Source of the DNA: Paraburkholderia bannensis NBRC 103871
GTDB lineage: Bacteria > Pseudomonadota > Gammaproteobacteria > Burkholderiales > Burkholderiaceae
Length of the DNA stretch: 64,000 bases
Reading direction: 5' to 3'
Assembly (NCBI RefSeq): GCF_000685015.1
Contig: NZ_BAYA01000026.1
Span: 1 to 64,000 of the forward strand
Below are positions 1-8,382 of the stretch, in pieces. Numbering within the stretch: position 1 is the first letter of the stretch; each line of letters opens with the position of its first letter. A model generated the notes under the pieces. It was not told the DNA's origin and did no database searches. It saw only the letters and a program-made list of their open reading frames with translations. The position numbers were made by a program, and so were the translations under genes.

Positions 1-224
1 GCAGCCGGTACGGCAAGCAGCGAAGGAGCGGAATTCTAGTCACGCAGATGACACATTGCAAGTCTTTTCTCGCACGCCCCTCCTGGCGCTCCTGCGCCAT
101 CTCATTGTCACCTCCTTGCGCCGCCGCAATGCTCCCTCCAGCGCGCCTCCTGTAGGCCAAACCGATGGCCTGCGCGGAACCGACTAGAATATGAGGTTCT
201 CCGCATCCCAAACACACAAGATTT

Positions 225-1439
225 ATGCGCTCGCGAATCGCCAAACGCCTCCCTCCCGATGCCGACAAGCTCGTCGGCCTGTCGCTCGCCCTGTTCGCAT
301 CGGGCAGCCGCACTGAAGACCGCTTCTGGGAGGCCAAGCTCGACACGCTGCTCGCGAAGGTCGTGCGAAACGGCAATCAGACTACGCTCGACGCCGCGCT
401 CGATCATTTGCAGCAGAACCACCCGGATGCCTACGGCGCGCTCGCGGACATGGCCGAGACCCATAGCGAGTCGTTTGTCGTCGAGCACGACGGCGTGCAG
501 TACGAAGCGCTCCTCGTCGCTGCGCCCGTACTCGCCTGGACGCGCTATGTGATCCCGTCGGGCCCGTTGAAGGCGGAAGCGTCCGACGCGCTGCGCACCC
601 ATCTGCAGGCGCACGTGCTGGCGAGCGGTTCGCGTGTTGCGATGGCGCCCTATCTCTATAGCATCGACCAACTGCCGCGCCACCACGTCGAGACCTGGCG
701 TCTCGCGCAGCAACTGACCCAGGCCGCGCTCACGGGCTCGGCCGCGAAGATCAGCGCGAGCGAACTGCCGGAGACTTCGCCGATCCTCGCCGATCCCCGT
801 TTCCTGCTGGCCGTGGTGGCCGCGCCTGTCGGCACTCCGCTGTTCCGCTGGCAGGAAGAAGAAAACGGCTCGCGCATCGAGCGTGGCCAGTGCCTTGAGC
901 AATGGGCGACGCAAGGCGGCGCGAACCTCGCTGTCGTCATGCCGGGCTGCGAATTCGAATGTCTGCTGCCGGACGCCTACTATTCGGCCTGCCGCGATGC
1001 CGACGAGCGCGTGCGCCCGCACACGATCCGCACCGCCGTGCGCTATCTGATCGACACCATCGGCGCGACGGCGCAAGACCTGCGCGCGGTTGTCGCGGGC
1101 TTCGGCGAACGCCGCATCGACGAGTACCGCGTCGGCTTCACGAAGCGCGGCAGCAACGATGTTCTCTACGGTGTCGTGTGGCCGCTTTATGGCCGCGAAA
1201 ATGGCGACGCTGACATCGACGAAGAACCGTCCGAGGAAAATGTAGGAGGCGGCCCGATCGAAGAAATCGTCGCGCTGCTGAAGGAATCGGGTATCAACGA
1301 TATCCGCCGTCATGCCGGCCGTTTCGAGCCCGAGTACTGCGACGACTGCGGTGTGCCGCTCTATGCCGATCCCCTCGGTGAGATTGTTCATGCAGAAATG
1401 CCGGAAGATGCTGAGCCCGTTCAGCCACACTTCCACTAA
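225..1439 (+). CDS. DUF2863 family conserved protein
   Basis: A soluble 404-residue protein of unknown function, recognised as the DUF2863 family, which is largely restricted to Burkholderiales. No signal peptide or membrane segment is visible. The C-terminal part carries a CxxC pair (C372 and C375, in the context YCDDCGVPLY) resembling half of a zinc knuckle, followed by an acidic, His-ending tail. The start at 225 gives the usual family N-terminus (MRSRIAKRLPPDAD). The gene stands alone and is followed 23 bp downstream by a strong intrinsic terminator, so it is probably monocistronic. Biochemical role unknown; the family assignment is fairly sure. Confidence 0.85.
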   Translation: MRSRIAKRLPPDADKLVGLSLALFASGSRTEDRFWEAKLDTLLAKVVRNGNQTTLDAALDHLQQNHPDAYGALADMAETHSESFVVEHDGVQYEALLVAAPVLAWTRYVIPSGPLKAEASDALRTHLQAHVLASGSRVAMAPYLYSIDQLPRHHVETWRLAQQLTQAALTGSAAKISASELPETSPILADPRFLLAVVAAPVGTPLFRWQEEENGSRIERGQCLEQWATQGGANLAVVMPGCEFECLLPDAYYSACRDADERVRPHTIRTAVRYLIDTIGATAQDLRAVVAGFGERRIDEYRVGFTKRGSNDVLYGVVWPLYGRENGDADIDEEPSEENVGGGPIEEIVALLKESGINDIRRHAGRFEPEYCDDCGVPLYADPLGEIVHAEMPEDAEPVQPHFH

Positions 1440-1462
1440 GCAACCTGACGTTTTCCTACCGA

Positions 1463-1490
1463 GTCCCGCCTGTGTGCGGGACTTTTTTTT
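1463..1490 (+). terminator. Intrinsic terminator after the DUF2863 gene
   Basis: A perfect 7-bp stem (GTCCCGC / GCGGGAC) with a 6-nt loop is followed immediately by eight T residues, on the plus strand just after the stop codon at 1439. Confidence 0.9.
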
Positions 1491-1636
1491 GCCCTACGTC
1501 CTACGCCATCTGGACAGGCCGTCGGAAGCTTCTCTTTTTGTCATGATGGTGCTGTTGGCCCGGTTTCAAAACGGCGCGCACACATACTGTCGCGTCCGAT
1601 ATTTCGAGAGGCCTGATACGAGAGGAGGGCATTCCC

Positions 1637-2587
1637 ATGCGGTTTGCAGTATTCAATCCGGACGCCGAAAGACGCGAAGGGCTCAAGGCGCTGTTACGAC
1701 AAATCGACCGGCGCGCGCGTTTTAACGACGCACCCGACTGGCGCAGCGCCGAGCGCGCAATGCAGCGCTTCACGCCCAACCTGCTGGTCATCGACTGGCA
1801 CGAGGGCATCTTGCCGGGCGAGTTGCGGCACTTCGCCAACCGGCATCGAACACTGCCGATCGCGGTGCTCGTCGATCGCACCGAGCCACCGCATAGCGTG
1901 CGGGCCGTGCTCGACGAAGGCGCGCGCGGCATCATCCGGCGCACCACCGATTCCATTCTCATCGTCAAGCTGCTGGAGCTGATCATGCTCGGCGGCGATC
2001 ATTTGCCTGCCGATATTTTCGGGCCGTCTTTCTGCCCACCGGCACCGTGGCCGGTGCCGCCGCGCCGCAATACGAGAAGCGCCACGGCGTTACGCAAAGG
2101 CACGCGAAAGATCGATCTTTCGCCGCGCCAGGAGCAGATCCTGCGTTGCGTGCACATGGGCAGCACGAACAAGATGATCGCCCGCGCCCTCGGCATCAGC
2201 GAGGGCACCGTCAAGGTTCATCTGGCGAGCATCTTCCAGCAGCTCGGCGCGCCCAACCGCGCCGCCGCCGTCGCGATCTACCACGGCCTGTTGTCGAGTC
2301 AGTTGCAGGTGCTGCGCGCACAACTCGAAAGCGCGCCGAGACCGGCCTATGGCGAACACGGCCAGGTGCCGTTACGCAAGCGCAGCAAAGCGGCCTTCCG
2401 CTATCCGTTGCAGACAGACGACACCCTGGAAGCACTACCGCTCGCCGCCGAGGCGGCTACGCCCTATAGCGCCGCCGCGCCAGACGCGCTCGGCCCGCCC
2501 GCGCCGCTCGCCGCAACGCAAGCGGACGCGAGCGAAGAGCAGGAGACGCCGCCCGGATGCGCACACGTTTTGCCCTCCAACGAGTAA
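1637..2587 (+). CDS. LuxR-type response regulator with degenerate receiver domain
   Basis: Probable DNA-binding transcriptional regulator of 316 residues. Residues 1-120 look like a receiver domain with D53 in a LLVIDW strand (the phosphoacceptor position), but the usual N-terminal acidic pair is not evident, so phosphorylation is uncertain. A GerE/LuxR helix-turn-helix spans about 161-215 (LSPRQEQIL, then TNKMIARALGIS and EGTVKVHLASI). The last 95 residues are Pro/Ala-rich and probably disordered. The start at 1637 is preceded by a good ribosome site (GAGAGGAGG). No histidine kinase is nearby. The CbiM-like permease gene begins 1 bp after its stop codon, suggesting co-transcription. Target genes cannot be read from the sequence. 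Confidence 0.8.
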   Translation: MRFAVFNPDAERREGLKALLRQIDRRARFNDAPDWRSAERAMQRFTPNLLVIDWHEGILPGELRHFANRHRTLPIAVLVDRTEPPHSVRAVLDEGARGIIRRTTDSILIVKLLELIMLGGDHLPADIFGPSFCPPAPWPVPPRRNTRSATALRKGTRKIDLSPRQEQILRCVHMGSTNKMIARALGISEGTVKVHLASIFQQLGAPNRAAAVAIYHGLLSSQLQVLRAQLESAPRPAYGEHGQVPLRKRSKAAFRYPLQTDDTLEALPLAAEAATPYSAAAPDALGPPAPLAATQADASEEQETPPGCAHVLPSNE

Positions 2588-2588
2588 T

Positions 2589-3272
2589 ATGAAGCACATG
2601 GGATTCCTATACACGCCGCTTCCGCTCTGGGTGATCGTCGTTGCATGGATTGCATCGGCAGGTTTGCTTGCGCTCGCGTTATGGAACAACCCATTCAAGC
2701 GTCTTCAGGACGCGACGCTCCAGCACGTGTGGCTTGCCATCATCGTGGCCGTCTCCGTGCTGTGGGCGAGCAACGCTTGGCTCGAGGACGGCACCGTGCT
2801 GCACCTGCTCGGCGCCACCCTGGTGGTCACGCTATTCGACTGGGGGCTCGCGCTCGTCGCCATGGCGGTTGTGGTTGCACTGGCCGCCCTGGTGTTCGAT
2901 GCCCCGTGGGACGGGGTCGCCCTCACCTTCCTCGTATTTGGCGCCTTTCCAGTAGGGGTTTCGACGCTGCTGCAACGCGCCTGCGTCGCCTGGTTGCCGC
3001 GCAATCTTTTCATGTTCATCGTCGGCCAGGGCTTCGTCTCGCCGGCCATCGCGGTGTCTGCGGCGGCGTATCTCGCGCTCGGCACGCACATGGCGCTCAA
3101 CGACGGGTCAATGCTCACCGTGCCTGCGGGTTATGCGTTTAGCGTATTCCTGCTCGCGTCCGGCGAAGCGTGGTTCACCGGCATGGCCACCGCACTGATT
3201 GCGGTCTATCGCCCCGCCTGGGTCACGACCTACGACGTGCGCCGCTATCGCCTCGGCGGCCCGCGCGCCTGA
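2589..3272 (+). CDS. CbiM-like energy-coupling factor permease, orphan
   Basis: A 227-residue polytopic inner-membrane protein with about six hydrophobic segments. The C-terminal part (GEAWFTGMATALIAVYRP) resembles the CbiM/COG3235 family of cobalt/nickel ECF-transporter substrate components. The canonical N-terminal metal-binding start of CbiM (MHIPDG-like) is absent: the protein begins MKHMGFLYTPLPLW. No ATPase (CbiO), CbiQ or cobalamin gene is near, so metal transport is unproven. The start at 2589 lies directly after the stop of the regulator; the ATG at 2598 is an alternative. Family moderately sure, substrate unknown. Confidence 0.65.
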   Translation: MKHMGFLYTPLPLWVIVVAWIASAGLLALALWNNPFKRLQDATLQHVWLAIIVAVSVLWASNAWLEDGTVLHLLGATLVVTLFDWGLALVAMAVVVALAALVFDAPWDGVALTFLVFGAFPVGVSTLLQRACVAWLPRNLFMFIVGQGFVSPAIAVSAAAYLALGTHMALNDGSMLTVPAGYAFSVFLLASGEAWFTGMATALIAVYRPAWVTTYDVRRYRLGGPRA

Positions 3273-3572
3273 GTGCGCAAGATTGTCCGAGCGTGCCCGC
3301 GCACTGCACCATAACCGTACGCTCGCGTCTGACAGATTCCTCGAACGCCTTACCGTAAGCCTGCGCTAGAATGGCCCGGCGCCTGCACGCGTCTGGCCCG
3401 AGGACAATGACCGCCCGCCAGCTCCGCGCAATGCAATCGCAACAGCAGTAACCAGCCGCAATCCGCCCTATTCGGCCGTGTGAACGAATTTATTTGTTGC
3501 AGGCCCGGAACTCATTCCAGCGCCACCGCATCTTACGTTGCCTGACGTCCCACCCTCATCAAGAACAATCAG
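3273..3572. other. Intergenic region without a convincing gene
   Basis: Three hundred bases between the CbiM-like gene and the secreted protein. There is a TAGAAT hexamer at 3367-3372 but no matching -35 element at the right distance, and a 14-codon ORF after a GAGG at about 3401 that is too short to defend. No strong hairpin was seen. It presumably carries the promoter of the 3573 gene. Confidence 0.4.
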
Positions 3573-4286
3573 ATGGACCGCAACAACGCATCCCGCCAGT
3601 TGCTGACCGTATTCGGCCGCCTGGCCGCCTGCGCCGCGAGCCTCACGCTGCTGTGGACGCTCCCCGCCCAGGCCGATCAGCTCGAACAGCAAAACGATCT
3701 CGTCAACACGTACGTCACGCAGATGCACGCCGATCCGCTCGTCGCCAGTTGCGCGGCGCACGGCAAGTTCATCGCCAGCACGTCGACTGTCCTCGATCAC
3801 GTCGAATTTCCGCCCAGCTCCTTCGACAGCACGCACGCCACCGTGACGCCCTGGAACGATTCGTTCGACGAAGGCAAGCAGCGCGTGAAAGTCGACACGA
3901 TCGTAACCGTCGATGGCGTCGGCGTACCGCAGGACAGCGCTCACGCACCCTACGATCTCAAGTTCCGCTGTGGCTATGTCGGCCAGCAGATTCTCGCATT
4001 CAGCTGGAACGATCCAGTGCCGCCGTCGCGCGCGCATAGCGAAAGCAGCGCCGCAGCAGGCGGCACGGCTTCGCATGTGAGCAGCCGGCACGGCGGCAAA
4101 TCGAAGAAGGCCGCCGTCAAGGGCAAGAGCAAGGGCTCGAAGAAAGCGACGTCAAGCAAGTCGAGCCACAAATCGTCCGCGACATCGAAGAGCAGCACGA
4201 AGTCCACGACGAAATCGACGTCGAAGTCCACCGCGAAGTCCACGGCAAAGAAATCGACAACAAAGAAGAAGTCGACAACACAATGA
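3573..4286 (+). CDS. Secreted protein with Lys/Ser/Thr-rich tail (BspC/DUF930-like)
   Basis: An exported 237-residue protein. Residues 1-34 form a signal peptide with a likely type I cleavage after AQA. Residues 35-150 are a small globular domain with two cysteines (C60 and C133) that could form a disulphide. It resembles Burkholderia proteins annotated as BspC-domain/DUF930; I hold that name with moderate confidence. From about residue 170 to the end the chain is almost only K, S, T and A, like a histone H1 tail, and strongly basic. The gene ends at a strong terminator and is convergent with the M14 peptidase. Periplasmic or surface location is inferred; binding to anionic polymers (LPS, DNA, peptidoglycan) is a guess. 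Confidence 0.7.
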   Translation: MDRNNASRQLLTVFGRLAACAASLTLLWTLPAQADQLEQQNDLVNTYVTQMHADPLVASCAAHGKFIASTSTVLDHVEFPPSSFDSTHATVTPWNDSFDEGKQRVKVDTIVTVDGVGVPQDSAHAPYDLKFRCGYVGQQILAFSWNDPVPPSRAHSESSAAAGGTASHVSSRHGGKSKKAAVKGKSKGSKKATSSKSSHKSSATSKSSTKSTTKSTSKSTAKSTAKKSTTKKKSTTQ

Positions 4287-4330
4287 TCTCGCGCGCTTCG
4301 ATCTGAAGCGCACGCGACCAGAAAACACGA

Positions 4331-4365
4331 AGGGGGAAGCGGCTCACACCGCTTCCCCCTTTTTT
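4331..4365 (+). terminator. Intrinsic terminator between convergent genes
   Basis: A perfect 12-bp inverted repeat (AGGGGGAAGCGG / CCGCTTCCCCCT) with a 6-nt loop, followed by a run of T. It ends the 3573 gene; the opposite strand lacks a good T run. Confidence 0.9.
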
Positions 4366-4409
4366 ATGCCGCCGCCGCGCTCAGCGCACGGCAGCGCCTG
4401 TGACTAGAT

Positions 4410-5573
4410 TCAGGCAAACGTCTCGACGTGATGCAGGATCGCCTGCAGCATCGCGGCGCCCAGTGCGGCGCTGCGCTCGCCGTTCCAGCCCACGCGCTCG
4501 TCGGGCAGGTTCGCGTTGTCCTTGAACGGCATTTCCAGCGTGAGCGACAGGCAGCCGTACTTGTGGCCGATGTACTTCGACGCCAGCTTGAGCGCGTCTT
4601 CGCGATAGCGGCTCGCTTCGTAGCCATGCTTGTCCTGGAAGTCCGGGCTCGCGATCTTGAACGCTTCGATAAACGCGGTCTGCTCCTTGCGCTGCTGATC
4701 GGTGAAACCCGGCAGCATTTCCGAGCCCGCCACGAACACGTACGGCAGCGTTTCGTCACCGTGAATGTCGAAGAACAGATCGCAGCCGGTGTCTTCGATC
4801 GCTTCGCGCACGAGCAGCACTTCAGGGCTGCGCTGCGCGTCCGGCTCCATCCATTCGCGGTTCAGGTTCGCGCCCGCAGCATTCGTGCGCAGGTTGCCGT
4901 GGCGGCTGCCGTCCGGGTTCATGTTCGGCACGATGTGGAAGACAGCATGATCGAAGATCTTGCGCGCGACCGGATCGCCCGCCCAGTCGCCCATGCCCGC
5001 GAGACGCTTCACCAGGCCTTCGACGAACCATTCGGCCATCGTCTCGCCCGGATGCTGGCGCGCGATGATCCACACGGTTTTCTTCGGCTTGCCCGCGGGC
5101 GTGTCGTCGCCGGGCGTCGCGAGCGTCAGCAGCGACATCGGACGGCCTTCGACGGTCTGGCCGAGTTCCGTGAGCATCGCGTGCGGCAGTTGCTGCATCA
5201 TGCCGATGAACTCGGAATGGCGCTCCTCGCCGTACGGCTCGAAATAGGCGTAATAGATGCTGTCGAAATCGGGCGTGTGGTCGATCGTGAGCACCTTGCC
5301 GTCATACGACGTCGGCACGCGGAACCAGTTCACGCGGTCGTAGCTCGCGACCGCTTCGTAGTTACGCCAGCCTTCCGGGAACGCACACTGCGCCGCGTTT
5401 TCGAACGTCATCACGCAGCGCTCGCCGCGCACGCCCGAAATGCGGAAATAGAACCACTGCGCGAATTCCGACTGATTATCGGGGCGCACGCGCAGGCGGA
5501 TCTTGTCGGCCTCTTCGCACGACAGCACGTCGATCGCACCCGCGTCGAACTGGCTGGAAATGGAAATCGTCAT
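4410..5573 (-). CDS. M14 family zinc carboxypeptidase (cytosolic, Nna1-like)
   Basis: A 387-residue metallocarboxypeptidase of the M14 family, cytosolic-carboxypeptidase-like subgroup. An N-terminal beta-rich domain (about 1-120) precedes the catalytic domain. Zinc ligands are visible as HPGE (H174, E177) and H271 in FDIHGDE. The substrate-binding NPDG and NLNRE motifs lie at 219-240, and the general base is E347 in LTLEMPF. All key residues are present and no signal peptide is visible, so it should be an active cytoplasmic enzyme that removes C-terminal residues from peptides; the bacterial substrate is not known to me. The yaaA gene lies 46 bp upstream on the same strand and may share its transcript. 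Confidence 0.88.
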   Translation of the reverse strand: MTISISSQFDAGAIDVLSCEEADKIRLRVRPDNQSEFAQWFYFRISGVRGERCVMTFENAAQCAFPEGWRNYEAVASYDRVNWFRVPTSYDGKVLTIDHTPDFDSIYYAYFEPYGEERHSEFIGMMQQLPHAMLTELGQTVEGRPMSLLTLATPGDDTPAGKPKKTVWIIARQHPGETMAEWFVEGLVKRLAGMGDWAGDPVARKIFDHAVFHIVPNMNPDGSRHGNLRTNAAGANLNREWMEPDAQRSPEVLLVREAIEDTGCDLFFDIHGDETLPYVFVAGSEMLPGFTDQQRKEQTAFIEAFKIASPDFQDKHGYEASRYREDALKLASKYIGHKYGCLSLTLEMPFKDNANLPDERVGWNGERSAALGAAMLQAILHHVETFA

Positions 5574-5619
5574 GACTTTTCCTTCGCTGGGTCAGCAATC
5601 AAATCGTTGAGTCAACCGC

Positions 5620-6402
5620 TCAGTCGGCAATGCGCCGGCGGAATACATAAGTGGAATCGTTCGATGCGTCGGCATCGAATGCGTAGCCTTCGACGTCGAA
5701 GCCCTTGAGCGCTTCGGGTTCGGCGATGCGGTTCTCGACCGCATAACGCGCCATCAGGCCGCGCGCGCGCTTCGCGTGGAAGCTGATGATCTTGTAGCGG
5801 CCGCCCTTCCAGTCCTCGAACACCGGCGTGACGATGGGCGCCGCCAGCTTCTTCGGCTTGACGGCCTTGAAGTATTCGGTGGACGCGCAGTTCACCAGCA
5901 CGCGTGCGCCCTTGCTGTTGCTCTCCAGCTGCGCGTTGAGTGCGTGCGTGATGCGCTCGCCCCAGAACGCGTAGAGATCCTTGCCGCGCGGATTCTCGAA
6001 GCGCGTGCCCATCTCCAGACGATAAGGCTGCAGCAGGTCGAGCGGACGCAGCACGCCATAGAGCCCCGACAGCACGCGCACGTGGTTCTGCGCGTAGTCG
6101 AGATCGGCATGCGAGAGCGAGCGGGCGTCGAAGCCTTCGTAGACATCGCCATTGAAGGCCAGCACGGCCTGCTTGGCGTTGTCGCGGCTGAACTTCGTCG
6201 ACCAGTCTGCGTAGCGCTGGAAGTTCAGGCGCGCAAGCGGATCCGAGATGCTCATGAGCGTGCCGATCTGCTGCGGCGACAGGCGGCGCAGGCCGTCGAT
6301 CAGCTCGGCGGCGTCGTCGACGAAATCGGGGATGGTGTGGGCGTCGATGTGCGCCGGCGTGTCATAGTCGAGCGATTTGGCCGGCGACAGAACGATTATC
6401 AT
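5620..6402 (-). CDS. yaaA: Peroxide stress protein YaaA (DUF328)
   Basis: A 260-residue cytoplasmic protein starting MIIVLSPAKSLDYDTP, the signature of the YaaA/DUF328 family, at full length. In Escherichia coli YaaA is OxyR-controlled and limits intracellular free iron and Fenton damage during H2O2 stress; it also binds DNA. Here it is divergent from the PIN-domain gene with 64 bp between start codons. That gap holds an inverted repeat (GGCACC-CA-GGTGCC, 6414-6427) 11 bp upstream of its ATG. No OxyR site was recognised. Confidence 0.92.
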   Translation of the reverse strand: MIIVLSPAKSLDYDTPAHIDAHTIPDFVDDAAELIDGLRRLSPQQIGTLMSISDPLARLNFQRYADWSTKFSRDNAKQAVLAFNGDVYEGFDARSLSHADLDYAQNHVRVLSGLYGVLRPLDLLQPYRLEMGTRFENPRGKDLYAFWGERITHALNAQLESNSKGARVLVNCASTEYFKAVKPKKLAAPIVTPVFEDWKGGRYKIISFHAKRARGLMARYAVENRIAEPEALKGFDVEGYAFDADASNDSTYVFRRRIAD

Positions 6403-6466
6403 AGAGGCTTGCAGGCACCCAGGTGCCGATGTTTAAGGCGAAAGCCCGATTGTAGCGAATTCACGA

Positions 6467-6973
6467 ATGACCGGTTTCACGCCCCTTGACCTTGCCCTCT
6501 CCCAGACCGACGCCGGCCCGCTGGCCGTGGTGCTCGATTCCAACATCTGGCTCGATATTCTCGTCTTCGACGACCCGCATACGCGGGCGATCCGCACGGC
6601 GCTGGAACGCGGTGCGCTGGTCGCGCTGATCGACGCGCGCTGTCAGGGCGAACTGGCCCATGTGCTGGACTATCCGCAGTTTCAGGGGCGCGGCACCGAC
6701 AAGGCCGGCGCGCTCGCCATGCTGGCCACGCTGGTGCGCCCGATCGAGCCGCCGGAGCTGCCCGCCGACGCACGCCCCCTGCCGCAATGCCGCGACCGCG
6801 ACGACCAGAAGTTCCTGGAACTGGCGCGCGCGAGCGGCGCGGCGTGGCTGGTCTCGAAGGATCGCGCGGTGCTGAAGATGGCCAGGCGCATCGCACGCGA
6901 CTTCGGGTTTCGGATCGGCACGCCGGATACGTTTGTCGCTGCATGCGGGCTGACGCCACCTGAAGCCACCTGA
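6467..6973 (+). CDS. PIN-domain protein, putative RNase toxin (orphan)
   Basis: A 168-residue PIN-fold protein of the COG1569 type (putative toxin-antitoxin toxin component). The acidic residues of a PIN nuclease can be followed: D24 in VVLDSNIW, E62, the D110/D112/D113 group in CRDRDDQKF, and D132 in SKDRA. A metal-dependent single-strand RNase activity is therefore plausible. No small antitoxin gene adjoins it: yaaA is divergent upstream and an aminotransferase follows. It is probably a domesticated or solitary PIN protein. Its 3' end lies within a 10-bp tandem repeat. Confidence 0.75.
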   Translation: MTGFTPLDLALSQTDAGPLAVVLDSNIWLDILVFDDPHTRAIRTALERGALVALIDARCQGELAHVLDYPQFQGRGTDKAGALAMLATLVRPIEPPELPADARPLPQCRDRDDQKFLELARASGAAWLVSKDRAVLKMARRIARDFGFRIGTPDTFVAACGLTPPEAT

Positions 6974-6993
6974 AACCACCTGAAGCGGCCTGA
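6955..6993 (+). repeat. 10-bp tandem repeat across the stop codon of the PIN gene
   Basis: Two identical copies of GCCACCTGAA (6955-6964, 6965-6974), one copy differing at one base (6975-6984) and a fourth degenerate copy (6985-6993). Each unit carries TGA. The copy at 6971-6973 is the stop of the PIN gene. A TACAAT hexamer (7006-7011) upstream of the aminotransferase follows 12 bp later. Confidence 0.85.
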
Positions 6994-7068
6994 CCGGCGC
7001 TGTCCTACAATCGGGCTTCCGGGTTTTCTGAAAGCCTTCCCGTCCCACCGTCATCCACTGTCCGCGCC

Positions 7069-8259
7069 ATGAACGCACCGCATCCGTCGCAAGAGTCCCA
7101 GCAAAACCTGCTCACACCCTCTTTTCCGTCGCGCCTGCCCAATGTCGGCACGACGATCTTCACGGTGATGAGCGCGCTCGCCGCCGAAAAAGGCGCGGTG
7201 AACCTCGGTCAGGGCTTCCCCGATTTCGGCTGCGACGAGCGTATCGTCGATGCGGTCGCGCAGGCGATGCGTGACGGCCACAACCAGTACCCGCCGATGG
7301 CCGGCGTCGCCGCACTGCGCGAAGCGATCTCCGACAAGATCGCCAGCGTCTATGGCCGCCGCTACGACGCCGCCAGCGAGATCACGGTGACGGCGGGCGC
7401 GACCCAGGCGCTGCTCACGGCAATCCTCGCGACCGTGCATCCCGGCGACGAAGTGATCGTGGTCGAGCCGACCTACGACAGCTACCTCCCATCGATCGAA
7501 CTCGCGGGCGGCAAGCCGGTGTTCGTGACGCTCGAAGCGCCCGACTACGCGATTCCGTTCGATCGTCTCGCCGCGGCGATCACGCCGAAGACGCGCCTGA
7601 TCCTCATCAACACGCCGCACAACCCGACGGGCACGGTCTGGCGCACTGACGACATGCGCAAGCTCGAAGAGATCGTGCGCGGCACCAACGTGCTGATCCT
7701 CTCCGACGAGGTCTACGAGCACATGGTCTACGACGGCCAGCCGCACGAGAGCGTCGCGCGCTATCCGGAACTGGCCGCGCGCAGCTTCATCGTGTCGAGC
7801 TTCGGCAAGACCTATCACGTGACGGGCTGGAAGGTGGGCTACGTGGCCGCGCCCGCCGCGCTCACGGCGGAATTCCGCAAGGTGCATCAGTTCAACGTGT
7901 TCACCGTCAACACGCCGATGCAGGTCGGGCTCGCGCACTATCTGCGCGATCCGCAGCCGTATCTGGAACTGCCCGCGTTCTATCAGAAGAAGCGCGACTT
8001 CTTCCGCGCGGGTCTCGCCAATTCGCGCTTCAAGCTGCTGCCCTGCGAGGGCACCTACTTCCAGTGCGTCGATTATTCGGCGATCAGCGACCTGCCCGAA
8101 GCCGAGTTCTCGAAGTGGCTCACCGCCGAAATCGGCGTAGCCGCAATTCCGGTGTCGGCGTTCTATCACGAGCCGCACGAATCGGGCGTCGTGCGCTTTT
8201 GCTTCGCGAAGCAGGAAAGCACGCTCGCGAGCGCACTCGAACGCCTCGCGCGCCTCTGA
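7069..8259 (+). CDS. PLP-dependent aminotransferase (methionine aminotransferase, YbdL-like)
   Basis: A 396-residue class I/II aminotransferase of fold type I. The PLP Schiff-base lysine is K247 in SSFGKTYHVTGWK, and the NTPHNPTG and DEVYEHM motifs that hold the cofactor are present. The sequence resembles the YbdL/kynurenine aminotransferase-like group, which transaminates methionine and aromatic amino acids with 2-oxo acids; precise substrate is inferred. The protein is cytoplasmic and full length. The start at 7069 follows a short leader from the PIN gene with a TACAAT -10-like element at 7006-7011. Confidence 0.85.
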   Translation: MNAPHPSQESQQNLLTPSFPSRLPNVGTTIFTVMSALAAEKGAVNLGQGFPDFGCDERIVDAVAQAMRDGHNQYPPMAGVAALREAISDKIASVYGRRYDAASEITVTAGATQALLTAILATVHPGDEVIVVEPTYDSYLPSIELAGGKPVFVTLEAPDYAIPFDRLAAAITPKTRLILINTPHNPTGTVWRTDDMRKLEEIVRGTNVLILSDEVYEHMVYDGQPHESVARYPELAARSFIVSSFGKTYHVTGWKVGYVAAPAALTAEFRKVHQFNVFTVNTPMQVGLAHYLRDPQPYLELPAFYQKKRDFFRAGLANSRFKLLPCEGTYFQCVDYSAISDLPEAEFSKWLTAEIGVAAIPVSAFYHEPHESGVVRFCFAKQESTLASALERLARL

Positions 8260-8382
8260 CGCGCGCTTCACAGGCATCACACGTCAAACCGCGCGATGCG
8301 TCCGCGAACGTCAGATCGTTCCCGGGCATCGCGCGAGTTGCCTCGCGTTCCCGCACGCGCGGCTAGTGCTTCAAGACGCGGC

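Noticed and set aside
1..39. Possible C-terminal end of a plus-strand gene (frame 1 is open to a TAG at 37-39).
   Set aside because: Only 12 codons are visible and no family can be recognised, so it cannot be supported.
4428..5708. A 426-codon plus-strand frame opposite the M14 peptidase.
   Set aside because: Antisense to a gene with all catalytic motifs intact.
6440..6466. Antitoxin gene for the PIN protein in the upstream gap.
   Set aside because: The 64-bp gap is too short and no overlapping small ORF with an antitoxin-like pattern was seen.
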